A stretch of DNA of 64,000 bases from Geomonas azotofigens (GTDB lineage: Bacteria > Desulfobacterota > Desulfuromonadia > Geobacterales > Geobacteraceae), in the NCBI RefSeq assembly GCF_018919395.1, contig NZ_JAHLME010000002.1, forward strand, positions 908,182-972,181, given 5' to 3'. The notes under the pieces are model-generated. The model did not search any database. It was not told the DNA's origin and saw nothing but the letters and a program-made list of their open reading frames with translations. The translations under genes were made by a program, and so were the position numbers. The stretch's first letter is position 1, and every line of letters begins with the position of its first letter. This document shows positions 1-8,198 of this stretch, piece after piece.

Positions 1-910
1 GAGCCGGGGTTCGAGGAATGGCGGAGACGTCGAGATGGGCTACTCCCCACTCCAATAGTTCCGCCGGCGCGGCATCCCGCAGTTGCGGCGGGGGGACCTG
101 ACCGAGAAAACGAAGCGCCGCGAACAGCAACCGCCCCCCTTCCCGCTCCAGGTCGCGGCCGGCGGCGAGGGAAACGGCATTGTCGCGCTTGCTGAGCTTG
201 GCGCCGTCCGGGCCGGTGACCAGCGGCAGGTGGCAGTAGGAAGGCGTCGGGAAACCGAAGATGCGCTGCAGGTAGATCTGGCGCGGCGTCGAGGCCAAAA
301 GGTCAGCCCCCCGCACCACCTGGTTCACGCCGGAGGCGGCATCGTCGACCACCACCGCCAGGTGGTAGGCGTACGGGCCGTCGGCCCGGTGAATCACGAA
401 GTCGCCGCAGGACGCGGTAAGATGCTGGCTGTAGCGCCCCATGATCCCGTCATCGAAGGAAATAACCTCGTCGTAGACCTTCACCCGCAGCGCCCTCTCC
501 ACCTTTTCCGGCGGCAGCCCATCGCGGCACAGCCCGGGATAGACCAGTCCGTCTTCATGAGCGGCCGAGGCGATCTGGGCTATTTCGCTCCGGGTGCAGC
601 CGCAGGCGTACGCGAGGCCCCGCCGCTGCAACTCTTCGGCGGCGGCCCGGTAATGTTCGGTGCGCCGGCTCTGGTACAGCACCTCGCCGTCCCAGCGGAA
701 ACCGAGCTTCTCCAGGGTCGCCATCATGTCATCGGCGATACCGGGCACCACGCGCGGCAGGTCCAGGTCCTCCATGCGCAACAGCCACAGCCCCCCCTCC
801 CTCTTGGCTCCCAGGTAGCTGCCCAGGGCGGCGACCAGTGAGCCCAGGTGCAGCGGCCCGGTCGGGGAAGGCGCGAAACGGCCGACGGTCTGTGTTCTGT
901 CTGTGGCCAT
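1..910 (-). CDS. gluQ: tRNA glutamyl-Q(34) synthetase GluQRS (3' end cut by window edge)
   Basis: Truncated paralogue of glutamyl-tRNA synthetase that loads glutamate onto queuosine in tRNA-Asp. The N-terminus reads MATDRTQTVGRFAPSPTGPL followed by HLGS, the class I HIGH-type motif, and KLSKRDN is the KMSKS-type loop. A zinc site is visible as CGC followed by YPGLC, the arrangement known in E. coli GluQ. No anticodon-binding domain follows. About 303 residues are visible, close to the full family length, so little is missing past the left edge. The ATG at 910 fits the conserved start although its ribosome site is weak. Confidence 0.93.
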   Translation of the reverse strand, partial: MATDRTQTVGRFAPSPTGPLHLGSLVAALGSYLGAKREGGLWLLRMEDLDLPRVVPGIADDMMATLEKLGFRWDGEVLYQSRRTEHYRAAAEELQRRGLAYACGCTRSEIAQIASAAHEDGLVYPGLCRDGLPPEKVERALRVKVYDEVISFDDGIMGRYSQHLTASCGDFVIHRADGPYAYHLAVVVDDAASGVNQVVRGADLLASTPRQIYLQRIFGFPTPSYCHLPLVTGPDGAKLSKRDNAVSLAAGRDLEREGGRLLFAALRFLGQVPPPQLRDAAPAELLEWGVAHLDVSAIPRTPA

Positions 911-925
911 GAGAACACCGAAAAG

Positions 926-1008
926 CCATTGGCCACGAAGATTGTGAGGCGTGCAAGCCCCGAGGTGGGGTTTCTCACAACTCCTCACCCTTTCTCCGTG
1001 GCCAATGG
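926..1008. repeat. Nested long inverted repeat between gluQ and ppnP
   Basis: Perfect 12-bp outer arms CCATTGGCCACG (926-937) and CGTGGCCAATGG (997-1008) enclose a second pair, TTGTGAG (942-948) and CTCACAA (974-980), and a small CCCC/GGGG stem. Read on the minus strand the outer stem is followed by CTTTT, so it may also end ppnP transcription. The form suggests a dispersed intergenic palindromic repeat. Confidence 0.7.
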
Positions 1009-1015
1009 TTTTGTA

Positions 1016-1327
1016 TTAGAGGAATGAGCAGCAGTAGTCAGCGACGGCGGTGACCTTCAGCTTGAAGCTGGAGTTCTCGGGCACCTCGAAGGCCTCGCCC
1101 CCCCTGACGGGGACCCAGTCCGGGGACCCGGGGAGCAGCACGGTCATCTCGCCCGACATGATCTCCATGAGTTCCGCGGAACCGGTGTTGAAGGTGTACT
1201 CGCCGGGCATCATGATGCCCAGGGTCTTGCGGGACCCGTCGGCGAAGAAAATGGTACGGCTGGTGACGCCGCCGTCGAAATAGACATTGGCCTCTTTGAT
1301 GACCGTTACGTTGTTGAACTCAGACAC
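1016..1327 (-). CDS. ppnP: Pyrimidine/purine nucleoside phosphorylase (DUF1255 family)
   Basis: A 103-residue single-domain cupin of the YaiE/PpnP family, known to split nucleosides phosphorolytically into base and ribose-1-phosphate. The sequence matches the family along its length: [17 protein letters not shown] near residues 16-32, then [21 protein letters not shown], and a C-terminal [11 protein letters not shown] strand and DYCCSFL tail. The length is typical. A ribosome site (GGAGG on the minus strand) precedes the ATG at 1327. It is monocistronic and followed by the inverted repeat at 926-1008. Confidence 0.93.
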   Translation of the reverse strand: MSEFNNVTVIKEANVYFDGGVTSRTIFFADGSRKTLGIMMPGEYTFNTGSAELMEIMSGEMTVLLPGSPDWVPVRGGEAFEVPENSSFKLKVTAVADYCCSFL

Positions 1328-1396
1328 TGAAACCTCCTAATGGTATGAAATCGGGTGCGAACCCTGTACTAAGCACTCTCGCGGAGGCAGGCCCCC

Positions 1397-1744
1397 CTAC
1401 CGCTCCCACTCGCCGCTCTCCCAGCGCTCCAGCGCGGCCTGGGCCCGAAAGCCGATCAGCCCCGGTTGTCTCGCGATCACGACCAGCATCGCCACGCAGC
1501 GCTCGGGAGCTTCCCTCATGGCGTACACGGCCACCATGCCGGCGATGACGGGATTGGGGTCGTCAAGCAGACGCAGCAACTCCGCCACGCCCCCTTCGCG
1601 CTGCAGGGCACGGTAGTAGCGGTTGAGATCGGCGACTTCGGCGGCGGCCAGATCCTCGGCCATGGCTTGCAACGCCTCGCCATGGCGCACGGCCGCCTTG
1701 GCAAACCACCCCACCAGCTTTGTCACCTTCTCATGCTGCTGCAC
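1397..1744 (-). CDS. Small alpha-helical protein, HEAT/DUF2019-like
   Basis: A 115-residue soluble protein with a GTG start; GAGGA lies 4 nt upstream, and the ATG overlapping that ribosome site is closed by a stop after five codons. The sequence is all helical. The run LLRLLDDPNPVIAGMVAVYA followed by a second helix pair resembles one HEAT-type repeat, and the overall pattern resembles DUF2019 proteins. No signal peptide or catalytic motif is seen. The family assignment is from memory of the pattern and the function is unknown. Confidence 0.7.
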   Translation of the reverse strand: MQQHEKVTKLVGWFAKAAVRHGEALQAMAEDLAAAEVADLNRYYRALQREGGVAELLRLLDDPNPVIAGMVAVYAMREAPERCVAMLVVIARQPGLIGFRAQAALERWESGEWER

Positions 1745-1921
1745 GCATTCCTCACGGGTTGAAGCACCGGCGGCGTCAGAGCCGCGGCCACAAGTGGTGA
1801 AAATAGCAGTTTTTCAACCGGCCATCAAGGATAAAGACTTTACCGGTCGGAGTTACTGAAGCAGCGCTTCGCACTACCAGACACTGTATAAGCACACCAA
1901 ACTCTGAAAAAACGTATTGCG

Positions 1922-1951
1922 TTGACAGCAGGGAGCCCCTGGCTGTATAGT
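1922..1951 (+). promoter_or_regulatory. sigma70-type promoter of the lipoprotein gene
   Basis: Consensus -35 TTGACA at 1922-1927 and TATAGT at 1946-1951 with an 18-bp spacer (GTATAG gives 17). It lies 42 bp upstream of the ATG at 1993. Confidence 0.6.
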
Positions 1952-1992
1952 TCCGACTAATTATTCAACTGTTACAACAAGGAGCTTGTACT

Positions 1993-2679
1993 ATGTTTAG
2001 AAGACTGGAACGACAAGCAGTATCAGCAATTGCCTTATCAATCCTGGTGATGATGAGTAGTGGTTGTACCCACAACATGAGAATTACCAATGCGGATGAT
2101 TACTTCGTTCCTCCTGCCGCGGTACCAAGGCAAACGGTAAAGGTCGGAGTCACCTCCAGTAACATGAGCCAACCACAAAATAGCAAGTACATCACCGCGG
2201 TAGTCGACGCGCTGCAAAGAAACAGCGCCATCGAGAGGGTGATATATCCGTACAATACGGCAAACAATCAGAACCAGGCCGATGCCGTCATCGACCTCTC
2301 CGTCAACCCTCGTTACGACGGCAAGGGCTCCAACTTCTTCGTGAATTGGCCGGGCTTCCTGATCTTCGCACCCGCCATCTGGGGCTACGGCTATACCGCG
2401 GACATCGCCACCGAGGCCACCATCACCAACCTGAAAAACGGCAAGTCGCAGCAGCTCTCCATCCCCGCCCACTTCGAGTTCAGGCAGGCTGAAATCGACC
2501 GGACCTGGACCGAGGTCGGCTGGTTCGAAGTCGGGATCATCCCGCTCATCGGCGGCATCGCCTTCACCGGCTATGACGATGACCTCACCCCTGAGTTCAT
2601 CAAGAACGTGGGACCAAGCTACGGCCCGTACGTCGCGACCAAGACCGCCAGGGCCGTCTTCGAAAGCCTCGGCTACTAG
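1993..2679 (+). CDS. Putative lipoprotein of unknown function
   Basis: A 228-residue exported protein. Residues 1-25 form a lipoprotein signal: positive MFRRLERQ, a hydrophobic stretch, then MSSGC with the lipidated cysteine at residue 25. The mature part has a region around FVNWPGFLIFAPAIWGYGY that could sit in or on a membrane, and a second hydrophobic piece, WFEVGIIPLIGGIAF. A good AAGGAG site precedes the ATG. It stands alone, with its own promoter and a shared terminator at 2704-2735. I do not recognise a named domain. Confidence 0.85.
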   Translation: MFRRLERQAVSAIALSILVMMSSGCTHNMRITNADDYFVPPAAVPRQTVKVGVTSSNMSQPQNSKYITAVVDALQRNSAIERVIYPYNTANNQNQADAVIDLSVNPRYDGKGSNFFVNWPGFLIFAPAIWGYGYTADIATEATITNLKNGKSQQLSIPAHFEFRQAEIDRTWTEVGWFEVGIIPLIGGIAFTGYDDDLTPEFIKNVGPSYGPYVATKTARAVFESLGY

Positions 2680-2703
2680 ACCAAAACGCGGACATGAAAC
2701 GAG

Positions 2704-2735
2704 AAAAGGCGGGGGAAAAATCCCCCGCCTTTTTT
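2704..2735. terminator. Bidirectional intrinsic terminator
   Basis: GGCGGGGG and CCCCCGCC arms around a short A-rich loop, with T6 on the plus side and TTTT on the minus side. It serves the lipoprotein gene and the convergent glnA. Confidence 0.9.
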
Positions 2736-2758
2736 GCTGCCCGTGTGGGCGGAACTGC

Positions 2759-4171
2759 TTAGATGTCGAAGTACAGAGCGAACTCGAGCGGTACCGGACG
2801 CATACGGACCGGGTTGACTTCGGCTTCGGTCTTGTACTCGATCCACTTGTCGATGACGTCCGGGGTGAAGACGTCCCCCTTGAGCAGGAACTCGTGGTCG
2901 TCCTTGAGGGCGTTGAGAGCTTCTTCCAGGCTGCCCGGAGCGGACGGGATGGTGGAGAGCTCTTCCGGGGACAGGCCGTAGATGTCCTTGTCAAGCGGCT
3001 GGCCCGGATCGATCTTGTTCTCGACGCCGTCGAGGCCCGCCATCAGCATCGCCGCGAAGGCGAGGTAGCCGTTGCAGGACGGGTCCGGAGTACGGTACTC
3101 GATCCTCTTCGCCTTCGGGTTGGTGGAGAACATCGGGATGCGCAGGGAGGCGGAACGGTTACGGCTGGAGTAAGCCATGTTCACCGGAGCCTCGAAGCCC
3201 GGCACCAGACGCTTGTAGGAGTTGGTGGTCGGGTTGGTGAAGGCGCACAGCGCGCGGGCATGCTTGATGATGCCGCCGATGTAGTAGAGGGCCATCTGGG
3301 AAAGCCCGCCGTACTTGTCGCCGGCGAAGAGGTTGGTGCCGTCTTTCCACAGGGACATGTGGCAGTGCATACCGGAACCGTTGTCGCCGTAGAGCGGCTT
3401 CGGCATGAAGGTAACGGTCTTGCCGTTGCGGTTGGCGACGTTCTTGATGACGTACTTGAACCACTGGAGCTGGTCAGCCATGTCGACCAGCGAGGAGAAG
3501 CGCATGTCGATCTCGGCCTGGCCGCCGGTGGCGACTTCGTGGTGCTGGCACTCGACGCGGATGCCGACCTTCTGGAGCTCCATCACCATCTCGTTACGGA
3601 GATCGTTCTGGGAGTCGGTCGGGGCGACCGGGAAGTATCCTTCCTTGTGGCGCGGCTTGTAGCCGAGGTTCGGGAACTCTTCGCGGCCGGTGTTCCAGGC
3701 CCCTTCGGAGGAATCGACGGCGTAGAAGGAGGAGTTGGCGTTGGAGTCGTAACGGACGTCGTCGAAGATGAAGAATTCCGCTTCGGGTCCGAAGTACGCG
3801 GTGTCGGCGAGGCCGGTGGACTTCAGGTAGCTCTCGGCCTTCTTGGCGATGTTACGCGGGTCGCGGGAGTAGCTTTCCTTGGTGATCGGGTCGAAGATGT
3901 CACAGATCAGGGAGAGGGTCGGCACTGCGGTGAACGGATCCATTTTCGCGGTGGTCGGATCCGGGAGGATGATCATGTCAGAAGCGTGAATGGGCTGCCA
4001 GCCGCGGATGGAGGAGCCGTCAAAACCCTGGCCTTCCTCGAACGTGTCCTCGCCGAACTCGCTCATCGGCACGGTGAAGTGCTGCCAGATACCGACAAAG
4101 TCCATGAATTTGAAGTCGACCATCAGCACGCCGTTTTCTTTGGCGAACTCCACTACTTGTTTTGGTGTCAT
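2759..4171 (-). CDS. glnA: Type I glutamine synthetase
   Basis: Converts glutamate, ammonium and ATP to glutamine; a cytoplasmic dodecamer. The 470-residue length is that of GSI-beta. Visible family motifs include DGSS near residue 51, the substrate-binding stretch [27 protein letters not shown], and [11 protein letters not shown]. The loop [11 protein letters not shown] places a tyrosine at residue 398, equal to the adenylylation Tyr397 of E. coli, so control by adenylyltransferase is likely. It lies 38 bp downstream of glnB on the same strand, probably one transcript. Confidence 0.98.
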   Translation of the reverse strand: MTPKQVVEFAKENGVLMVDFKFMDFVGIWQHFTVPMSEFGEDTFEEGQGFDGSSIRGWQPIHASDMIILPDPTTAKMDPFTAVPTLSLICDIFDPITKESYSRDPRNIAKKAESYLKSTGLADTAYFGPEAEFFIFDDVRYDSNANSSFYAVDSSEGAWNTGREEFPNLGYKPRHKEGYFPVAPTDSQNDLRNEMVMELQKVGIRVECQHHEVATGGQAEIDMRFSSLVDMADQLQWFKYVIKNVANRNGKTVTFMPKPLYGDNGSGMHCHMSLWKDGTNLFAGDKYGGLSQMALYYIGGIIKHARALCAFTNPTTNSYKRLVPGFEAPVNMAYSSRNRSASLRIPMFSTNPKAKRIEYRTPDPSCNGYLAFAAMLMAGLDGVENKIDPGQPLDKDIYGLSPEELSTIPSAPGSLEEALNALKDDHEFLLKGDVFTPDVIDKWIEYKTEAEVNPVRMRPVPLEFALYFDI

Positions 4172-4209
4172 CTACTGTCTCCTTTCAAATTAAGTAAAGA
4201 ATCAGCCAA

Positions 4210-4920
<711 letters not shown>

Positions 4921-7008
4921 TTACAGGACGAAAAGCATTTCCCTGTAGGTCGGCAGCGGCCAGTACTTGGCGGCAATGATCTTCTCCAAGGCATCACCAG
5001 TGGCACGCAGCTCGAGCATCTTGGTGAAGACGCTTTCCCTGAAGGCGGCGGCCTGATTATCGGCATCGGCGATATTCAGAGCGTCTTCGAGCGCCTTCTC
5101 CAGCGCCTTGGTATTGGCGCTCATCGCGGCCAGTTTGTCGCTGAGCTCTTCCAGCAGTTCCTTCTGCGTGGAGACGTCCAGCTTGCCGGATACCGCGGTC
5201 ACCGCATTGATGGAGGATGCCACCGTGGTCGCATACTCGATGGCGGTAGGGATGATGCTGTGGTTGGCCATGTCGATCATGGTCAGCGCTTCGATGTTCA
5301 GGGTCTTCACGTACTGCTCGACCATGATTTCGTAACGAGCATGCAGTTCCTTCTCACTGAAGACGTTATGAGCGGCGAACACCTCCTGCGCTTCCTTGGA
5401 GATCAGCTCCTTGAGCGCGTCGGGAGTGCTCGGGATGTTGGGCAGGCCGCGCTTGGCAGCTTCCTGGACCCACTCGTCGGAGTAGTTGTTGCCGTTGAAG
5501 ATCACGCGCTGGTGTTTCTTTGCGGTTTCCTGCAGCAGCAGGTCGAGGTCGGCGTCGAAGTTGGTGGATTTCTCCAGCACGTCGGCGAATTCCTTCAGCG
5601 CCTGGGCGATGATGGTATTGATGATGATGTTGGGGCCGGAGATGGAGAAGGAGGAACCGAGCATCCTGAATTCGAACTTGTTGCCGGTAAAGGCGAACGG
5701 CGAGGTCCTGTTCCTGTCGGTGGCGTCCTTGGGGAGCGAAGGAAGCGTATTTACGCCGATGTCCATGTGACCGCTCATGGAGGACGATTTCGCTACGCCC
5801 GCAACGATCTGGTCGATGATGTCGGCAAGCTGCTCGCCGAGGAAGACCGAAATGATCGCCGGAGGTGCTTCGTTGGCGCCCAGTCGATACTCGTTGCCGG
5901 CGTTGGCGCAGGAGCAGCGCAGGAGACCGGCGTAGGTATCGACAGCCTTGATGGTCGCCATGAGGAAGGTCAGGAACTGGGCGTTCTCGTGCGGAGTGTG
6001 ACCCGGCTCGAGCAGGTTCTGGCCGTCGTTGGAGCTCATGGACCAGTTGTTGTGCTTGCCGGAGCCGTTGACGCCGGCAAACGGCTTCTCGTGCAGCAGG
6101 CAGACCATGTCGTGCCTGAGGGCGACGCGCTTGAGAACTTCCATGACCATTTGGTTGTGGTCGGTGGCGATGTTGGTGTTTTCAAAAATCGGAGCGATTT
6201 CGAACTGTCCCGGTGCCACTTCGTTGTGCTGGGTCTTGGCGGTGACGCCGAGCTTCCACAGCTCCTCGTTCACTTCCTTCATGTACGACAGCACCCTTTC
6301 CTTGATGCTGCCGAAGTAGTGGTCTTCCAGCTCCTGCCCCTTGGAGGACATGGCGCCGAAAAGGGTTCTGCCAGCCATCATCAGGTCGGGCCTTTGCAGG
6401 TAGAAGGACTTGTCGACCAGGAAGTATTCCTGCTCGGCGCCGACGGTCGAGGTAACCCTGGTGACGTCGTTGTTGCCGAACAGCTTGAGAACGCGCACGG
6501 CCTGCGTGGAGAGGGCTTCCATGGAACGAAGCAGCGGAACCTTCTTGTCCAGGGCCTCGCCGGTGTAGGAGCAGAAGGCGGTAGGGATGCAGAGAGTGAT
6601 GACGTCGGCCTCTTCCCTCAGGAAGGCGGGCGAGGTGCAGTCCCAGGCGGTATACCCCCTGGCTTCGAAGGTCGCCCTCAGGCCACCGCTGGGGAAAGAG
6701 GAGGCGTCCGGCTCGCCCTTGACCAGTTCCTTGCCGGAGAACTCCAACAGTGCGCCGTTTTCGTTGGGAGAAAGGAACGCGTCATGCTTTTCCGCGGTGA
6801 TGCCGGTCATCGGCTGGAACCAGTGAGTGAAGTGCGTCGCGCCTCTTTCAACGGCCCACTCTTTCATCGCCGATGCGACAACATCTGCGATGGAGGGATC
6901 CAGCGGCAGACCTTCGTCGATGGTTTTCTTGAGGTTCTTGAAAACAGCTTTGGGCAGCTTCTCTCTCATTACAGACTGGTTGAATACGTTTTGTCCGAAC
7001 ATCTCCAC
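4921..7008 (-). CDS. glnN: Type III glutamine synthetase (GSIII)
   Basis: A second ammonium-assimilating glutamine synthetase, of the large hexameric/dodecameric GSIII family. At 695 residues it matches the usual 690-730. Start: GTG at 7006-7008, seven bases after AGGAGG, giving [20 protein letters not shown]; an open frame further upstream crosses the promoter and is not used. Family blocks visible include THWFQPMTG near residue 70, [29 protein letters not shown], and [12 protein letters not shown]. Unlike glnA it has no adenylylation-site loop. Its promoter and leader suggest induction under nitrogen limitation. It is monocistronic. Confidence 0.97.
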   Translation of the reverse strand: MEMFGQNVFNQSVMREKLPKAVFKNLKKTIDEGLPLDPSIADVVASAMKEWAVERGATHFTHWFQPMTGITAEKHDAFLSPNENGALLEFSGKELVKGEPDASSFPSGGLRATFEARGYTAWDCTSPAFLREEADVITLCIPTAFCSYTGEALDKKVPLLRSMEALSTQAVRVLKLFGNNDVTRVTSTVGAEQEYFLVDKSFYLQRPDLMMAGRTLFGAMSSKGQELEDHYFGSIKERVLSYMKEVNEELWKLGVTAKTQHNEVAPGQFEIAPIFENTNIATDHNQMVMEVLKRVALRHDMVCLLHEKPFAGVNGSGKHNNWSMSSNDGQNLLEPGHTPHENAQFLTFLMATIKAVDTYAGLLRCSCANAGNEYRLGANEAPPAIISVFLGEQLADIIDQIVAGVAKSSSMSGHMDIGVNTLPSLPKDATDRNRTSPFAFTGNKFEFRMLGSSFSISGPNIIINTIIAQALKEFADVLEKSTNFDADLDLLLQETAKKHQRVIFNGNNYSDEWVQEAAKRGLPNIPSTPDALKELISKEAQEVFAAHNVFSEKELHARYEIMVEQYVKTLNIEALTMIDMANHSIIPTAIEYATTVASSINAVTAVSGKLDVSTQKELLEELSDKLAAMSANTKALEKALEDALNIADADNQAAAFRESVFTKMLELRATGDALEKIIAAKYWPLPTYREMLFVL

Positions 7009-7044
7009 GGTACAGCCTCCTTTTTGTGCAGCAGTGTCTAAAAA

Positions 7045-7061
7045 ATAAGCATCATGCTTAT
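7045..7061 (-). promoter_or_regulatory. Leader hairpin of glnN, possible attenuator
   Basis: ATAAGCATCATGCTTAT is a perfect palindrome about one central base. In the glnN RNA it folds as a 7-bp stem with a 3-nt loop directly followed by a six-base U run, then 29 nt to the ribosome site. The layout is that of a weak intrinsic terminator inside the leader. Confidence 0.5.
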
Positions 7062-7119
7062 CTGCGTTTTCGAAATTCCAAGGATTTACAACTTGACTAC
7101 GAACAGACCCCGTACATCT

Positions 7120-7134
7120 AGCAAGAGAAGTGCC
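7120..7134 (-). promoter_or_regulatory. sigma54-type promoter of glnN
   Basis: On the minus strand GGCAC-N5-TTGCT matches the sigma54 consensus TGGCAC-N5-TTGCW at all but the first base, with the required 10 bp between the GG and GC. The predicted start near 7109 leaves about 100 nt of leader before the GTG. Confidence 0.75.
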
Positions 7135-7171
7135 CACTCCGCCCCCCACCTGATTAATCTTTACCCACCCC

Positions 7172-7202
7172 CCTGACAGTTCGGGGAGCGGCGCCTGTCA
7201 GG
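7172..7202. repeat. Inverted repeat upstream of glnN sigma54 promoter
   Basis: Perfect 8-bp arms CCTGACAG (7172-7179) and CTGTCAGG (7195-7202) separated by 15 bp. It starts 38 bp upstream of the glnN -24 element, where an enhancer-binding protein could bind. Confidence 0.4.
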
Positions 7203-7225
7203 CAATGAGCGGCGCACCGCCGCCC

Positions 7226-7252
7226 CAGTCGCCACTTGCCAAGCGGCGACTG
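7226..7252. repeat. Inverted repeat over the M23-gene -35 region
   Basis: Perfect 8-bp arms CAGTCGCC (7226-7233) and GGCGACTG (7245-7252) with 11 bp between. It covers the -35 hexamer of the divergent peptidase promoter and is also about 90 bp upstream of the glnN sigma54 site. Confidence 0.4.
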
Positions 7253-7264
7253 TCGTACTATAGT
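7236..7264 (+). promoter_or_regulatory. sigma70-type promoter of the M23 peptidase gene
   Basis: TTGCCA (7236-7241), 17-bp spacer, TATAGT (7259-7264). The predicted start near 7271 is about 50 nt before the GTG at 7320. Confidence 0.65.
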
Positions 7265-7319
7265 ACCGGCTGCTGCAAGCGCGGGATCAGGCGCCCCGAG
7301 TTCGGGCGAGGGATTAACG

Positions 7320-8048
7320 GTGAAGAAAGAGGCAATCGCACTACGGTGGAAGGGAACATCACGGCTGGCGGGTACAATCCTGCCTGCGGCGCTCTTTTGC
7401 GCGCTCCTGGTCACGCCGGCGCGGGCCGACTTCTTCCGCTACACCGACGAGAACGGCGTGGAGGTCTTCACCAACACCCCTACCAACGGCGGCGCGGTCC
7501 GGGTGCTGCGCGAAGCGAAGAAAGCGAAGCCTGGCCCGAAGGCGCAGCACCCTTCGAGCAGCGAGGTGCCGGATCTATCCGGGATGGACGCAAAACTTCC
7601 CGTTCAGGGGGTGATCACCTCCGGGTACGGCATCCGGCACGACCCGATCGACGGCGGGATGAGGCATCACAACGGTGTCGACATCGCGGTACCGACCGGC
7701 ACCAGGGTGAAGGCTATCGCGGCGGGCAGGGTGGTAGAGAGCGCGGCGCATGGCGGCTACGGGAACCTGGTGACCATACAACATCCCGACGGCATGGTTT
7801 CCATGTACGGCCACAACTCCCAGCTCGAGGTCAAGGTGGGGGATCAGGTGGAGGCGGGGCAGACCGTGGCGCTGTCAGGATCGACCGGCAGATCGACCGG
7901 ACCCCACGTCCATTTCGAACTCTGGAAAAACGGCGTCAACGTGACGCGCAACTACCTCGATAACGGCGCCGGCATCCCCGAGGTGACCGGCAGCATCAGA
8001 AGCTACCTGCACAAGGACGGGTCACTGGTCTTTACCAACATCAATTGA
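7320..8048 (+). CDS. Secreted M23 (LytM-type) peptidase with DUF4124-like N-terminus
   Basis: Probable periplasmic peptidoglycan endopeptidase or M23 activator of 242 residues. The chosen start is GTG 7320, because GAGGGA lies 6 nt upstream and the protein then begins with a clean signal peptide (VKKEAIALRWKGTSR, hydrophobic core, cleavage after ARA near residue 36). Next comes FRYTDENGVEVFTNTP, a DUF4124-like strand motif. The catalytic M23 domain (about residues 90-205) keeps the zinc ligands in RHHNGVDIA and HVHFEL, plus the TGRSTGPHVH block, so it should be active. A second tyrosine/FTN motif closes the C-terminus. Confidence 0.9.
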   Translation: MKKEAIALRWKGTSRLAGTILPAALFCALLVTPARADFFRYTDENGVEVFTNTPTNGGAVRVLREAKKAKPGPKAQHPSSSEVPDLSGMDAKLPVQGVITSGYGIRHDPIDGGMRHHNGVDIAVPTGTRVKAIAAGRVVESAAHGGYGNLVTIQHPDGMVSMYGHNSQLEVKVGDQVEAGQTVALSGSTGRSTGPHVHFELWKNGVNVTRNYLDNGAGIPEVTGSIRSYLHKDGSLVFTNIN

Positions 8049-8071
8049 ACCGGCAAGCGAAGTCCTCTTCG

Positions 8072-8192
8072 TCCCCTCTCCCCCGGGAGAGGGCCAGGGT
8101 GAGGGCGCCGGCAGATGCCGATTCCTCACTTCGCGGCAACGTCCTCACCCGCCCTTCGGGCACCCTCTCCCGGAAGGAGAGGGAGATCACAC
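8072..8192. repeat. G/C-rich palindromic intergenic repeat
   Basis: Contains CCCTCTCCCCCGGGAGAGGG (near 8073) and, 80 bp on, CCCTCTCCCGGAAGGAGAGG, with GGGTGAGGG/CCTCACCC pieces between. Fragments of the same pattern lie at 27750-27783 and 62007-62095, so it is a dispersed family in this genome. Confidence 0.65.
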
Positions 8193-8198
8193 GGGTAG

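Noticed and set aside
5260..7041. 593-residue plus-strand frame opposite glnN
   Set aside because: Shadow of GSIII with no recognisable domain.
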